A DNA stretch of 64,000 nt from Stutzerimonas stutzeri. GTDB taxonomy: Bacteria > Pseudomonadota > Gammaproteobacteria > Pseudomonadales > Pseudomonadaceae. The position numbers and the translations under genes were made by a program. The stretch spans positions 62,001 to 126,000 of the forward strand of contig NZ_JAAMQZ010000009.1 of the NCBI RefSeq assembly GCF_013522825.1. Direction: 5' to 3'. Under the pieces are notes generated by a model. It did no database searches. It saw only the letters and a list, made by a program, of their open reading frames with translations, and was not told where the DNA came from. This document shows positions 25,708 through 36,040 of the stretch, one piece after another. How positions within the stretch are numbered: the first letter of the stretch is position 1; each line of letters opens with the position of its first letter.

Positions 25708-28113
25708 TTAAAAGGTTTGTCCCAGGGAGAACTGGAAGACTTGGGTATCGGCATCATCCGGCTTGACCACCGGCATCGCCAGGCTGAAGCTCAGCGGGCC
25801 CATAGCGGTGATCCAGGTCAGGCCTACGCCGACCGAGCTGGCCATGTCGCCGAAGTCGATATCGCTGCAATTGTTCGAACCGGAGGGGCAGTTGGTGTCG
25901 AACACATTACCAACATCCCAGAAGACAGAGGTACGCAGCGACCGCTGGTCCTTGACGAACGGCATCGGGAACAGTACTTCGAGGCCACCCTGGACCAGTA
26001 CGTTGCCACCGAAGGGCCTTGGGTCCTGGTCATCGGTACAGGTCGGTCGGCCCTTTCTATCGACGCCACACTGGCCTTCACCATTCAATGGAGCTCCAGT
26101 GACAGGATCATAAGCCTGGCTCGGCGTGCTGCGCGGGCCGAGGCTGCTGTCCTCGAAACCGCGTACCGAGTTGAAGCCGCCGGCATAGTAATGCTCATAG
26201 AACGGCAGGCGCGAAGTGGAGCCATAGGCGTCCCCATAACCCAGGCGCGTGTGCATGCGCAGGGTATAGTTCTGAGTCATGGGCACGAACAGCTGACCGT
26301 TGTAGTCGAGTTTGTAGAACGACAGGTCGCTGCCCGGAATGGTGGTTTCAAACACCAGGCTCTGCGAATGACCACGGGTAGCCAGCACGCCACGGTTCAG
26401 GGTCGATTCGGACCAACCCACCGACGCCTTGAAGTTGAGGAAGCTGTCGCCTTCCTCTTCCATGAAATCGTAGATCTCGTCGACGGTATAACGACCTGTG
26501 CCCAGATCGTCCTGCTGCACGGTAAGCCCGAAGGACAGGCGCGAGGTCTCGCTGATCGGATAACCGATATTGATGCCGCCACCCAGACTGTCCACCGAGT
26601 AGCTGGACACGTCGTAATCGAGCTCGTCGTAGTCGGTGGTGCGGTAGAAGGCGTTGTAGCCCAGGCTCACGCCATCTTCGGTCCAGTAGGGATCGACGAA
26701 GCCGAAGTTGTAGCGCGTCTGGTATTCGCTGCGGTTGAGGCCGATGCTGACGCGGTTGCCGGTGCCGAGGAAGTTGTTCTGGCTGATCGAGCCACCGAGG
26801 ATCAGACCGGCGTTCTGGGCGAAACCGATACTCGCCATGATCGAGCCGGAGGGCTGCTCCTCGACGCTGTAGTTGACGTCGATCTGGTCGTCGGTCCCTG
26901 GTACCTGCGGGGTTTCGACGTTGACTTCCTTGAAGAAGCCCAGACGCTCCAGGCGGGTCTTGGACTGGTCGATCAGATAGGTCGAGGCCCAGCCACCTTC
27001 CATCTGGCGCATTTCGCGGCGCAGTACTTCGTCCTCGGTCTTGGTGTTGCCGCGGAAGTTGATGCGGTTGACGTAGGCACGCTTGCCGGGATCGACCACG
27101 AAGGTGATCGAGACGGTATTGTCCTGGTCATTGGCTTCGGGGATACCGTTGACGTTGGCGAAGGTGTAACCCTCGTTGCCGAGCCGCCGCGTGATCAGTT
27201 CCGAGGTGGTGGTCATGACCTTGCGCGAGAAAACCTGACCTTCCTTCGTCAGTAGCAGCGCCTGCAACTCTTCCTGAGGGACCTTCAGGTCACCACTCAG
27301 TTTGACGTCGCTGACGGTATAGCGGTCGCCTTCGTCGATGTTCACCGTGACGTAGACGTCTTTCTTGTCCGGCGTAATGGATACCTGGGTAGAGGTGATA
27401 TCCATGTTGATGTAGCCGCGATCCAGATAATAGGAACGCAGGCGCTCAAGATCGCCGGAGAGCTTTTCACGGGCATACTTGTCGTCGTTACGGAAGAACG
27501 ACAGCCAGTTGCTGGTCTTCAGCTCGAACAGGTCGGTCAGGTCCTCATCAGCAAAGACCGTGTTGCCCACCACATTGATGTGTTTGATCGAAGCGACCGA
27601 GCCTTCGTTGATGGTGATCTTCAACGCGACACGGTTGCGCGGCTGCGGTACGGCTTCGGTTTCGATGGTGGCCGAGTAACGACCCTGGGCCACATACTGG
27701 CGCTGCAGCTCGTTGCGCACGCCCTCAAGGGTAGCGCGCTGGAAAATCTCGCCCTCGGCCAGGCCTGACTGCTGTAAACCGGAAAGCAGGTCTTCGGTCT
27801 TGATCGCCTTGTTACCCTCGATTTCGATACCGGAGATCGAAGGTCGCTCCACTACGCTGATGACCAGCACATCGCCTTCTCGGCCCAACTCAATGTCTTC
27901 GAAGAAACCGGTGCGGAACAGCGCACGGGTCGCATCGACCAGGCGACGGTCATCAGCGGCCTGGCCAACGTTCAGCGGCAGGGCACCGAAGACGCTGCCG
28001 GCGGAAACCCGCTGCAGGCCGTTGACGCGTATATCGGAGATGGTGAAGGACTCGGCGTGAACTTCGGCAATCATCAGTGCGGAAATCACCGCAGGTAGCA
28101 GCAGACGTTTCAT
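25708..28113 (-). CDS. bamA: Outer membrane assembly factor BamA
   Basis: Central subunit of the beta-barrel assembly machine in the outer membrane. The 801 residues have a signal peptide (cleavage near HAES), five POTRA domains (about residues 20-425) and a 16-strand barrel. The barrel contains the conserved YGDAYGSTSRLPFYEHYYAG and GGFNSVRGFEDSSLGPR, the lid-lock motif, and ends in Phe (FQFSLGQTF) as barrel proteins do. ATG 28113 has AAGGA five bases upstream. Confidence 0.98.
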   Translation of the reverse strand: MKRLLLPAVISALMIAEVHAESFTISDIRVNGLQRVSAGSVFGALPLNVGQAADDRRLVDATRALFRTGFFEDIELGREGDVLVISVVERPSISGIEIEGNKAIKTEDLLSGLQQSGLAEGEIFQRATLEGVRNELQRQYVAQGRYSATIETEAVPQPRNRVALKITINEGSVASIKHINVVGNTVFADEDLTDLFELKTSNWLSFFRNDDKYAREKLSGDLERLRSYYLDRGYINMDITSTQVSITPDKKDVYVTVNIDEGDRYTVSDVKLSGDLKVPQEELQALLLTKEGQVFSRKVMTTTSELITRRLGNEGYTFANVNGIPEANDQDNTVSITFVVDPGKRAYVNRINFRGNTKTEDEVLRREMRQMEGGWASTYLIDQSKTRLERLGFFKEVNVETPQVPGTDDQIDVNYSVEEQPSGSIMASIGFAQNAGLILGGSISQNNFLGTGNRVSIGLNRSEYQTRYNFGFVDPYWTEDGVSLGYNAFYRTTDYDELDYDVSSYSVDSLGGGINIGYPISETSRLSFGLTVQQDDLGTGRYTVDEIYDFMEEEGDSFLNFKASVGWSESTLNRGVLATRGHSQSLVFETTIPGSDLSFYKLDYNGQLFVPMTQNYTLRMHTRLGYGDAYGSTSRLPFYEHYYAGGFNSVRGFEDSSLGPRSTPSQAYDPVTGAPLNGEGQCGVDRKGRPTCTDDQDPRPFGGNVLVQGGLEVLFPMPFVKDQRSLRTSVFWDVGNVFDTNCPSGSNNCSDIDFGDMASSVGVGLTWITAMGPLSFSLAMPVVKPDDADTQVFQFSLGQTF

Positions 28114-28181
28114 GAAGTCCTTTCTTTTCAAACCTGAAAATTGAACCTGCGCAGGGCGCGGCGACATCAAGTTGTAGGCGA

Positions 28182-29534
28182 TTAAAGCCGGCCAATATCA
28201 TTGACCAACGCAAGCAGCATCACCCCGATAACCAGGCTGATACCAATCTGTACTCCCCAACCCTGGACCCTGTCCGACAGGGGACGTCCACGGACCCACT
28301 CGACCAGATAGAAGAGCAGATGCCCGCCATCCAGAACCGGGATAGGCAAAAGATTGAGTACTCCAAGGCTGATGCTCAGGTAGGCGAGGAAGTTTAGAAA
28401 GTCACCCAGGCCGGACTGTGCAGAAGCGCCCGCCACTTTAGCAATGGTTATCGGGCCGCTCAAGTTTTTTACCGAGAGCTCGCCAAAGAGCATTTTCTTC
28501 AAGGAATCGAGGGTCAGAAGGCTCATCGCCCAGGTCCGCCGAAGCCCCTCGCCAATGGCTTCCAGAGGCCCGTAACTGATGGTGCGCAGCATGTCGTCCG
28601 GCCATTCTCCGGCGGCAACACCGGCCCCCAGGTAGCCGCGCAAATCCTCACCTTCGCCACGTGTCGCCAGGGTCAGGGGCAGCTCCAGACGCCGCCCTTC
28701 ACGCTCCACTTCCAGCTGCGCGGACTTGCCGGGCAGCAACCGGACCCGGTCGATGACCTCCTGCCATTCCTGCAACGGCTCGCCATCGAGACTGACCAGT
28801 CGATCCCCCAGACGCACGCCGGCAGCCTGCGCAGGACCTTCGAGATCCAGTTGCGCGACCACCGGGGCGATGGCCGGTCGCCAGGGACGGATGCCCAGCG
28901 AGCCGATCGGGTCGGGCTCTTCGGCGCCTCTCAGCCAGTCGTTCAGCTCCAGCCGTATGGACTGTTCCTGAGTGCTGCCAAGGCTGCGCACACGCATGTC
29001 CAGCGAACCGCTCTCGCCCAGCCGGCGGATCAGTTGCAGGTTGACCTCAGCCCAGCCGGAGGTGGGCTTGCCGTTGACCTCGATGATCTCCTGTCCCGAT
29101 ATCAGACCAGCACGTTCGGCAAGGCTGCCCGCCTCAACGGCGCCCACCACCGGCCGGATCTGCTCGCTGCCGAGCAGCGCCAGCGCCCAGAAAAACACCA
29201 GCGCAAGCAGGAAGTTGGCCAGCGGCCCGGCAGAGACGATGGCGAAGCGCTGCTTCACCGTCTTGCGATTGAAGGTCTGATCGAGCAGTGCGGGCGGCAC
29301 ATCGCCCTCGCGCTCGTCGAGCATCTTCACATAACCGCCGAGCGGGATGGCCGCGATGACGAACTCGGTGCCCTGGCGATCGTGCCAGCGCACCAGGGGC
29401 CGCCCGAAGCCTACCGAGAAGCGCAGCACCTTGACGCCACAACGCCGCGCGACCCAGAAATGCCCGTATTCGTGAAAGGTGACCAGTACACCCAGAGCAA
29501 CCAGGGTGCCGGCAAGCATGTACAGCGCGCTCAT
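28182..29534 (-). CDS. rseP: Site-2 protease RseP (MucP)
   Basis: Inner membrane zinc protease that cuts the anti-sigma factor MucA/RseA in the membrane and so releases AlgU/RpoE. The 450 residues have the zinc motif HEYGH at residues 21-25, two periplasmic PDZ domains (about residues 120-310) and the third metal ligand in PVLDGGHLLF near the C-terminus. ATG 29534 has AGAGGA five bases upstream. It sits between dxr and bamA as in other Pseudomonas. Two AlgU-like promoters in this window (46.2 and 48.0 kb) would depend on its activity. Confidence 0.98.
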   Translation of the reverse strand: MSALYMLAGTLVALGVLVTFHEYGHFWVARRCGVKVLRFSVGFGRPLVRWHDRQGTEFVIAAIPLGGYVKMLDEREGDVPPALLDQTFNRKTVKQRFAIVSAGPLANFLLALVFFWALALLGSEQIRPVVGAVEAGSLAERAGLISGQEIIEVNGKPTSGWAEVNLQLIRRLGESGSLDMRVRSLGSTQEQSIRLELNDWLRGAEEPDPIGSLGIRPWRPAIAPVVAQLDLEGPAQAAGVRLGDRLVSLDGEPLQEWQEVIDRVRLLPGKSAQLEVEREGRRLELPLTLATRGEGEDLRGYLGAGVAAGEWPDDMLRTISYGPLEAIGEGLRRTWAMSLLTLDSLKKMLFGELSVKNLSGPITIAKVAGASAQSGLGDFLNFLAYLSISLGVLNLLPIPVLDGGHLLFYLVEWVRGRPLSDRVQGWGVQIGISLVIGVMLLALVNDIGRL

Positions 29535-29606
29535 AAATTCCTCTGCCTCGAAAGGCCGTTCTGCAGCGATGGGGCTCGCCCGCTCCGCCGGTCCAAGACC
29601 GACCCG

Positions 29607-30797
29607 CTAGCGATTGCGCCCCTCAAGCCAGTGCGACGCCAGCCTGCGCGCCTGCGCATCGGCGCCCAGGACATCACCGAGGCAGTGCACCGCAACCGCC
29701 GCCTCACGATTCAGCACGTCTTCGATGATACTCGCGATTTCAGTGAAGCGAATCCGCCCATCAAGGAAGGCATCGACGGCCACCTCGTTGGCGGCATTGA
29801 GCATCGCCGGCGCCGTCCCGCCATTGTGCGCTGCCTGACGCGCCATGCGCAGACAGGGAAAGCGCCACTCATCCGGCGCATGGAAATCCAGCCGACCAAT
29901 GCGCACCAGATCCAGCGCGGATACGCCAGAGTCGATGCGCTCCGGCCAGGCCAGCGCATGGGCAATCGGCGTGCGCATGTCGGGATTGCCCAACTGCGCC
30001 AGCACCGAGCCGTCGACATAATCGACCATCGAGTGGATGACGCTCTGGGGATGGATCACCACCTCGACCTGATCCGGGCGCGCATCGAACAGCCAGCACG
30101 CCTCGATCAGCTCCAGGCCCTTGTTCATCATGCTCGCCGAATCCACCGAAATCTTGCGGCCCATGGACCAGTTGGGATGCGTGCAGGCCTGCTCGACAGT
30201 CACGTCAACCAACTGCTCCAGCGGCCACTCGCGAAACGGCCCACCGGACGCGGTGAGCAATATGCGCCTGACGCCGACGCCCGCAAGGCCCTGGGCATAA
30301 TCACCGGGCAGGCACTGGAAAATCGCATTGTGTTCGCTGTCGATGGGCAGCAGCACCGCCTTGCTCTGGCGCAGCGCCTGCATGAACAGCGCGCCGGACA
30401 TGACCAGGGCTTCCTTGTTCGCCAGCAATACGCGCTTGTCGGCCTGCACCGCCGACAGGGTCGGACGCAAACCCGCCGCACCGACGATGGCCGCCATCAC
30501 CACATCGGTTTCGGGATGGGCCGCCACTTCGCTCAACCCACCCTCACCCACCAGCACACGGGTCTGCAGGTCATCGCCGAACAACTGATCCTGCAACAGC
30601 CGCGCCTGATCGCTGTTCGCCACCACCGCGTAACGCGGACGATGCAGGCGACACAACTCGCGCAACTCGGCAATGCGATTGAAGGCCGTCAGGGCGAAAG
30701 CCTGATAGCGCCCCGGATGACGCGCGATCACGTCCAGCGTGCTCAGACCGATCGAACCCGTCGCGCCGAGCACCGTTATCTGCAAGGGCTCAGTCAC
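29607..30797 (-). CDS. dxr: 1-deoxy-D-xylulose 5-phosphate reductoisomerase
   Basis: Second step of the MEP isoprenoid pathway, NADPH-dependent. The 396 residues have the nucleotide motif [27 protein letters not shown] and the metal/substrate region ILPIDSEH-like ([15 protein letters not shown]). The start is a GTG at 30797 that overlaps the cdsA stop by four bases (GTGA), giving the expected family length; the longer frame adds eight unconserved residues. Confidence 0.97.
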   Translation of the reverse strand: MTEPLQITVLGATGSIGLSTLDVIARHPGRYQAFALTAFNRIAELRELCRLHRPRYAVVANSDQARLLQDQLFGDDLQTRVLVGEGGLSEVAAHPETDVVMAAIVGAAGLRPTLSAVQADKRVLLANKEALVMSGALFMQALRQSKAVLLPIDSEHNAIFQCLPGDYAQGLAGVGVRRILLTASGGPFREWPLEQLVDVTVEQACTHPNWSMGRKISVDSASMMNKGLELIEACWLFDARPDQVEVVIHPQSVIHSMVDYVDGSVLAQLGNPDMRTPIAHALAWPERIDSGVSALDLVRIGRLDFHAPDEWRFPCLRMARQAAHNGGTAPAMLNAANEVAVDAFLDGRIRFTEIASIIEDVLNREAAVAVHCLGDVLGADAQARRLASHWLEGRNR

Positions 30798-31609
30798 CAG
30801 GCACCCCAGCCGGCGAGCCACAGCAGGACGGCAAATACGGGCACGGCTGCGGTCAGGCTATCGATACGATCCATGACGCCGCCGTGGCCCGGCAGCAGTT
30901 GACTGCTGTCCTTGATCCCCGCACTGCGCTTGAACATGCTTTCGGTCAGGTCACCCACCACCGATATCAGTACCACCACTGTCGCCCCCAGCAGCGCCAG
31001 CACCAGCTCACGTGCGGACCAGCCGCGATAGAGCCCGACCCCGAGCGTAACCAGCAGGCTGGTCAGCAGGCCGCCCACCAGCCCTTCCCAGCTCTTGCCG
31101 GGACTGACCTGCGGTGCCAGCTTGCGCCGCCCGAAACGCTTGCCGGAAAAATAGGCACCGATATCGGCGACCCAGACCAGCACCATGACGGCAACGATAA
31201 GCCAGTTGCCTTGCGGCCACTGCTTGAGCACAACCAGCGCCTGCCAGGCCGGCAGCAGGATCAGCAGGCCGATCACCAGGCTGCCTGCCCGGCCACGCCA
31301 GTGGCGCTGGCTGTCCGGGTAATTCAGCACCAGTGCCGTCGCCGCCAGCCACCAGAGCACGCTGGCGGCCAGCAGCCAGGGCGCCAGTGCCGGAAGCTGG
31401 TAGAGCACGGCCAGCAGCGCGACCACGAACAGCGCATAAGCCACCCGCGCTGGCTGACCGACATGCCCGGCCAACCTTGCCCACTCCCAGGCGCCGAGGC
31501 TCACCACCACACCGATGAACAGGGCGAAGGAGAGCCCTTCGAGCAGGAAAAAACCGATCAGCGCGATCGGCAGGAGAATCGCAGCGGTGATGATGCGTTG
31601 CTTCAACAT
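30794..31609 (-). CDS. cdsA: Phosphatidate cytidylyltransferase
   Basis: Makes CDP-diacylglycerol, the precursor of all phospholipids. The 271 residues form about eight membrane helices, with the C-terminal family signature [20 protein letters not shown] and [10 protein letters not shown]. Seven bases overlap with uppS and four with dxr, so this stretch is tightly coupled. Confidence 0.97.
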   Translation of the reverse strand: MLKQRIITAAILLPIALIGFFLLEGLSFALFIGVVVSLGAWEWARLAGHVGQPARVAYALFVVALLAVLYQLPALAPWLLAASVLWWLAATALVLNYPDSQRHWRGRAGSLVIGLLILLPAWQALVVLKQWPQGNWLIVAVMVLVWVADIGAYFSGKRFGRRKLAPQVSPGKSWEGLVGGLLTSLLVTLGVGLYRGWSARELVLALLGATVVVLISVVGDLTESMFKRSAGIKDSSQLLPGHGGVMDRIDSLTAAVPVFAVLLWLAGWGAW

Positions 31610-32364
31610 TCTGCACGAACCTCTGTTTCGAGCTGATCGCCGGTTCTGCCGAAGCGCCGCTGCCGCCTGGCGAAATCAGCCAGTGCGGTGCGCATTGCTT
31701 CGTGCTTGAAATCCGGCCAGAACAGGTCGGAGAAATAGAGTTCGGCGTAAGCCATCTGCCACAGCAGAAAATTGCTGATGCGCCGCTCGCCACCCGTGCG
31801 GATGCATAAATCCGGCAGCGGCATATCGCCGGTGGCCAGGTAGCTCTGGAAAAGCGATGCGGTGATCGCGTCGGCATCAAGCTGGCCCGACCGGACCTCG
31901 CGTGCCATGCGCTGCGTAGCCTGGAGAATGTCCCACTGCCCGCCATAGTTGGCCGCCACCTGGAGCACGAAGCGATCATTGCCGGCCGTCATCGCTTCGG
32001 CCTCGGCCATCGCCAACTGCAATTCGTGATGGAAACGCGTGCGGTCGCCAATGATGCGCAGACTGATACCGTTTTCATTGAGCTTGCGCGCTTCGCGGCG
32101 CAGGGCCGACAGAAACAGCTCCATCAGCGCGCCCACTTCATCAGCCGGTCTTTGCCAGTTCTCGCTGGAAAAGGCGAACAGGGTCAGGACTTCGACGCCC
32201 TCCTCGGCACATACCTCGATGACCGCCCGCACCGCATCGACGCCCGCCTTGTGCCCGGCCACGCCAGGCAGGAGACGCCGCTTTGCCCAGCGATTGTTGC
32301 CATCCATGATAATTGCGACATGACGGGGTACATTCCGCCCGGCAATCGGCCTGACCTTTTCCAT
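31603..32364 (-). CDS. uppS: Undecaprenyl diphosphate synthase
   Basis: Cis-prenyltransferase making the lipid carrier for peptidoglycan and O-antigen. The 253 residues show the pyrophosphate-binding HVAIIMDGNNRWAKRR near residue 15 and the C-terminal LCIRTGGERRISNFLLWQ and ELYFSDLFWPDF. ATG 32364 is used; upstream in-frame starts are TTG only. About 150 bases separate it from frr and contain no clear signal. Confidence 0.97.
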   Translation of the reverse strand: MEKVRPIAGRNVPRHVAIIMDGNNRWAKRRLLPGVAGHKAGVDAVRAVIEVCAEEGVEVLTLFAFSSENWQRPADEVGALMELFLSALRREARKLNENGISLRIIGDRTRFHHELQLAMAEAEAMTAGNDRFVLQVAANYGGQWDILQATQRMAREVRSGQLDADAITASLFQSYLATGDMPLPDLCIRTGGERRISNFLLWQMAYAELYFSDLFWPDFKHEAMRTALADFARRQRRFGRTGDQLETEVRAEC

Positions 32365-32516
32365 GAAACGACTACCTGCGCTCAATCACGCTGCAAACAA
32401 TAGGAGAAACAACCAGCGGAATTCCGGGGATACGACTCATCAGCCCCACGCATGCCAGTCCGATGCGGCCTGGCATGCTGTAAGCGAGCAGTACGAAGCG
32501 TGCCGACACGGCTCGG

Positions 32517-33074
32517 TCAAACCGCCATCAAGTCGTTTTCCTTGTTTTCCAGCGCCTTGTCGATTTCCGTAACGTACTTGTCGGTGAGCTTTTGAACGTC
32601 ATCCTGGCCACGACGTTCCTCGTCTTCGCTGATTTCCTTTTCCTTCACCAGATCCTTGAGCTGGGCAATGGCGTCACGACGGATGTTGCGCACCGCGACA
32701 CGGGCATTCTCGGCCTCGCTACGCGCCTGCTTGGTGAAGCCCTTGCGCGTTTCCTCGGTCAGCGCCGGCATCGGTACGCGGATAGTGGTGCCGGCAGTGG
32801 CCGGGTTCAGGCCCAGGTCGGAGGTCATGATGGCTTTTTCCACCGCCTGGATCATGCTCTTGTCGAAGATGGTCAGAGCCAGGGTGCGCGAATCCTCGAC
32901 GGTGACGTTGGCAACCTGACGCAGCGGTGTATCGCTGCCGTAGTAGGACACCATCACGCCATCGAGAATGCTCGGATGCGCGCGGCCCGTGCGGATCTTG
33001 GCGAAGGCGCCTGCCAGCGACTCCAGGGTTTTCTTCATGCGCTCCTGCGCATCTTGCTTGATCTCGTTGATCAT
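32517..33074 (-). CDS. frr: Ribosome recycling factor
   Basis: Splits post-termination ribosomes with EF-G. The 185 residues are the exact usual length, starting [18 protein letters not shown], with [14 protein letters not shown] and the C-terminal charged helix [20 protein letters not shown]. The ATG overlaps the pyrH stop by four bases (33071-33074). The long frame upstream of this start lies out of phase inside pyrH and is not real. Confidence 0.98.
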   Translation of the reverse strand: MINEIKQDAQERMKKTLESLAGAFAKIRTGRAHPSILDGVMVSYYGSDTPLRQVANVTVEDSRTLALTIFDKSMIQAVEKAIMTSDLGLNPATAGTTIRVPMPALTEETRKGFTKQARSEAENARVAVRNIRRDAIAQLKDLVKEKEISEDEERRGQDDVQKLTDKYVTEIDKALENKENDLMAV

Positions 33075-33814
33075 TGATTCGGCTCCTCGATCAGGGTTCC
33101 TTCGGCACCGCCAAGCACGATATTGAGCAGGGCGCCGGGTTTGTTCATGTTGAATACCCGCAGCGGCATCTCGTGGTCGCGACACAGGCAGATGGCGGTC
33201 AGGTCCATCACGCCGAGCTTGCGGTCGAGCACGTCATCATAAGTCAGTTGCTCGAACTTCTCGGCATTAGGATCCTTGAAAGGGTCGGCGGTGTAGACAC
33301 CATCGACCTTGGTGGCCTTGAGCACGACGTCGGCGTGGATCTCGATGGCGCGCAGGCATGCCGCCGAATCGGTGGTGAAGAAGGGGTTGCCGGTCCCGGC
33401 GGAGAAAATCACCACCTCACCGGTCTTCAGATGACGCATCGCCTTGCGACGGTCGTAATGATCGGTCACGCCGACCATGGAAATGGCGGACATCACCAGC
33501 GCAGGAATATTCGAGCGCTCCAAGGCATCGCGCATGGCCAGGGCGTTCATTACGGTCGCCAGCATGCCCATGTGATCGCCGGTGACCCGATCCATCCCGG
33601 CAGCCGACAGCGCCGCGCCACGGAACAGGTTGCCACCACCAATGACCAGCCCCACCTCAACGCCGATGCCGACCAGTTGCCCAACTTCCAGAGCCATGCG
33701 ATCGAGCACTTTGGGATCGATGCCGAAATCTTCCGAACCCATCAGGGCTTCGCCACTCAATTTGAGCAGAATGCGTTTGTAGCGTGGGTTGCGTGCACTC
33801 ATCTGCTGAGCCAT
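33071..33814 (-). CDS. pyrH: Uridylate kinase
   Basis: Hexameric UMP kinase of pyrimidine synthesis. The 247 residues contain the phosphate-binding [21 protein letters not shown], and the ATP/UMP region [21 protein letters not shown] 33814 ([14 protein letters not shown]) has AGGAG about ten bases upstream; the frame before it is not conserved. It is coupled to frr, and separated from tsf by 348 bases holding a MITE-like repeat and a terminator. Confidence 0.97.
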   Translation of the reverse strand: MAQQMSARNPRYKRILLKLSGEALMGSEDFGIDPKVLDRMALEVGQLVGIGVEVGLVIGGGNLFRGAALSAAGMDRVTGDHMGMLATVMNALAMRDALERSNIPALVMSAISMVGVTDHYDRRKAMRHLKTGEVVIFSAGTGNPFFTTDSAACLRAIEIHADVVLKATKVDGVYTADPFKDPNAEKFEQLTYDDVLDRKLGVMDLTAICLCRDHEMPLRVFNMNKPGALLNIVLGGAEGTLIEEPNQ

Positions 33815-33962
33815 TGGCGTTGTTTCTCCTGCGGCGTTATGACCAGGTTGCATGTCGGTTCGGGCCACACAACCAGAAATATCTGCGCTATGACAGCGCG
33901 ACTGCGTTTTGGTGCCAAGCGGTGACTATACAGGGACAAATAACCATTTCTTTATCCCTATC

Positions 33963-34097
33963 AGGCCGTTGAAAAACTACCTGCGTTGGCAATACTGCGT
34001 TAAAAACAGGCTCGGAATGCTTATTTAGAAGACTAAACTCCGCTTCCTCGCCTGTTTTTGCCTTGTCTTGCCTGCCTCGCCTACGTTTTTCATCGAC
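33963..34097. repeat. MITE-like palindromic repeat between tsf and pyrH
   Basis: About 135 bases in which the left half (GCCGTTGAAAAACTACCTGC onward, AAAAACAGGC, then a GGAATGC segment) is repeated inverted in the right half (GCCTGTTTTTGCC, then CTACGTTTTTCATCGACC). The centre is an AT-rich stretch around TTATTTAGAAGACTAAAC. The element occupies most of the 348-base gap 33815-34162. I recall very similar elements scattered in P. stutzeri and P. mendocina genomes; no transposase is encoded. Confidence 0.8.
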
Positions 34098-34107
34098 CTT
34101 CTATTCG

Positions 34108-34145
34108 ACAAAGAGGCCGCGCGCGTGAGCGGGCAGCCTCTTCGA
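34108..34145 (-). terminator. Probable terminator of rpsB-tsf
   Basis: AAGAGGC (34111-34117) pairs with GCCTCTT (34136-34142) around a GC-rich loop, starting about 20 bases after the tsf stop on the minus strand. The T run is short (TTT), so its strength is uncertain. Confidence 0.55.
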
Positions 34146-34162
34146 GGGACAGCAGGAAGCTG

Positions 34163-35032
34163 TTACTGCTTGGTCGCGGCGACCTGAGCGGCCACTTCGG
34201 CAGCGAAGTCGACCTCGGCACGCTCGATGCCTTCGCCTACTTCGTAACGCACGAAGGAAACGATTTCGGCGCCGGCTTTCTTCACCAGCTCACCGACCTT
34301 GACTTCCGGGTCCATGATGAAGGCCTGCTCGACCAGGCTGGCTTCGGCGAGGAACTTGTTGATGCGGCCCTTGACCATGTTCTCGACGATGTTTTCCGGC
34401 TTGCCGGCGATCTTCTCGGCGTTCAGTTGCAGGAAGATTTCCTTTTCCTTGGCAATCAGCTCTTCGGACACCTGATCCGGGCTGACTACGGCCGGGTTGC
34501 TGGCGGCGACGTGCATGGCAACATGCTTGGCCAGCTCTTCGCTACCACCCTTGAGCACCACCAGGACACCGATGCGGTGACCATGCAGGTAGGCACCCAC
34601 GGTTTCGCCGGCAACGGCGGTCAGGCGACGAATGTTGACGTTCTCGCCGCACTTGGCGACCAGCGCTTCGCGATTGCTTTCCTGAGCGGCGATCAGCGGA
34701 GCGGCATCAGTCAGGTTTTCGGCGAAAGCCTGCTCGACGCTGTTGTTGACGAAATTCTTGAAGTCTTCCTGCAGGGCCAGGAAATCGGTCTGGGAGTTGA
34801 CTTCGATGATCACGGCACGCGAGTTGTCATCGGCGACCTTGATCGCGATGGAACCTTCGGCGGCGATGTTGCCGGCTTTCTTGGCTGCCTTGATGGCACC
34901 CGCAGCACGCATGTCGTCGATGGCTTTTTCGATATCACCACCAGCAGCGGTGAGTGCCTTTTTGCAATCCATCATGCCTTGGCCGGTACGCTCGCGCAGT
35001 TCTTTAACCAGGGCTGCAGTAATCTCTGCCAT
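34163..35032 (-). CDS. tsf: Elongation factor Ts
   Basis: Nucleotide exchange factor for EF-Tu. The 289 residues begin MAEITAALVKELRERTGQGM with the conserved UBA-like N-domain and MDCKKAL, and contain the core TDFLALQEDF near residue 80. ATG 35032 is chosen from conservation; the 11 residues before it are not conserved. It follows rpsB with a 126-base gap that holds a hairpin terminator. Confidence 0.98.
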   Translation of the reverse strand: MAEITAALVKELRERTGQGMMDCKKALTAAGGDIEKAIDDMRAAGAIKAAKKAGNIAAEGSIAIKVADDNSRAVIIEVNSQTDFLALQEDFKNFVNNSVEQAFAENLTDAAPLIAAQESNREALVAKCGENVNIRRLTAVAGETVGAYLHGHRIGVLVVLKGGSEELAKHVAMHVAASNPAVVSPDQVSEELIAKEKEIFLQLNAEKIAGKPENIVENMVKGRINKFLAEASLVEQAFIMDPEVKVGELVKKAGAEIVSFVRYEVGEGIERAEVDFAAEVAAQVAATKQ

Positions 35033-35100
35033 GTTCGCAAATCCTCTCGATTCGTTATCGATCATCGCCCTTCACCAGAGCGATCAAATTCGGAAGTGGC

Positions 35101-35122
35101 AAAAAGGGGGCATAGCCCCCTT
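35101..35122 (-). terminator. Intercistronic hairpin between rpsB and tsf
   Basis: On the minus strand AAGGGGGC-TAT-GCCCCCTT is followed directly by more Ts, a compact intrinsic terminator. It lies 37 bases after the rpsB stop and 69 before tsf, so part of the transcripts would end here, setting more S2 than EF-Ts synthesis or requiring readthrough. Confidence 0.8.
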
Positions 35123-35158
35123 CTTGTTCACCGGGTTCAACTAGGCGGTACTGCTCAC

Positions 35159-35899
35159 TCAGCCTTGAGCGGCCTCGGGGGCGGCTTCTTCGACGAATTC
35201 GTCAGCACCACCGGCGCCATTCTGACGGCCACGCACTACGGCGTCGGCCATTGCGCCGAGGTAGAGTTGCACGGCGCGGATGGCATCATCGTTACCGGGG
35301 ATGATGTAATCGACGCCTTCCGGGCTGCTGTTGGTATCGACGATGCCGATGACCGGGATGCCCAGCTTGTTGGCTTCGGAGATGGCAATGCGCTCGTGAT
35401 CGACGTCAACGACGAACATGGCGTCCGGCAGACCACCCATGTCCTTGATGCCGCCCAGGCTGCGATCCAGTTTTTCCAGATCGCGGGTGCGCATCAGTGC
35501 TTCTTTCTTGGTCAGCTTGTCGAAAGTGCCGTCCTGGGACTGGGCTTCCAGCTCACGCAGGCGCTTGATCGAGGCGCGGATGGTCTTGTAGTTGGTCAGC
35601 ATGCCGCCCAACCAGCGATGATCGACATACGGCGAGCCGCAACGAGCAGCCTCTTCGCGAACGATCTTGCCAGCGGAACGCTTGGTGCCGACGAACAGAA
35701 TCTTGTTCTTGCCTGCGGCCAGCTTCTCGACGAACTGCAGTGCGTCGTTGAACATCGGCAGGGTTTTTTCAAGATTGATGATATGAATCTTGTTGCGCGC
35801 ACCGAAGATGAACTTGTTCATTTTCGGGTTCCAGTAACGGGTCTGGTGGCCGAAGTGCACACCGGCCTTCAGCATGTCGCGCATGGTGACTTGAGTCAT
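35159..35899 (-). CDS. rpsB: 30S ribosomal protein S2
   Basis: Small subunit ribosomal protein needed for S1 binding. The 246 residues start [21 protein letters not shown] and contain [30 protein letters not shown] and the C-terminal [23 protein letters not shown] 35899 has a GAGGAAG upstream. It is divergent from map, and its leader is long and structured. Confidence 0.98.
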   Translation of the reverse strand: MTQVTMRDMLKAGVHFGHQTRYWNPKMNKFIFGARNKIHIINLEKTLPMFNDALQFVEKLAAGKNKILFVGTKRSAGKIVREEAARCGSPYVDHRWLGGMLTNYKTIRASIKRLRELEAQSQDGTFDKLTKKEALMRTRDLEKLDRSLGGIKDMGGLPDAMFVVDVDHERIAISEANKLGIPVIGIVDTNSSPEGVDYIIPGNDDAIRAVQLYLGAMADAVVRGRQNGAGGADEFVEEAAPEAAQG

Positions 35900-36040
35900 T
35901 GATACTTCCTCGGATAAAACGGGTTAGGCCTCCACGCGCCCCGATATCCAACTCTTTCGAGCACCCAGGATACCGTGTCGACACGTGTGTGGGGTCAGGC
36001 GCAACGGGCTGTCCCGTCGAGCGGCGCGTTTTATAGCATA
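35900..36040 (-). promoter_or_regulatory. rpsB leader and candidate promoter
   Basis: On the minus strand a TATAAA (36035-36030) preceded by TATGC and followed by a GC-rich stretch looks like a -10 with a stringent-type discriminator, though no good -35 is visible. The following roughly 120-base leader contains two perfect palindromes: ACGGG-CTGT-CCCGT (36004-36017) and CGTGTCGACACG (35974-35985). Gammaproteobacterial rpsB leaders are known to bind S2 for feedback control, and this leader could do the same. Confidence 0.4.

Noticed and set aside
25558-27255. Plus-strand frame opposite bamA.
   Set aside because: Shadow of bamA and ompH; no ribosome site or domain.
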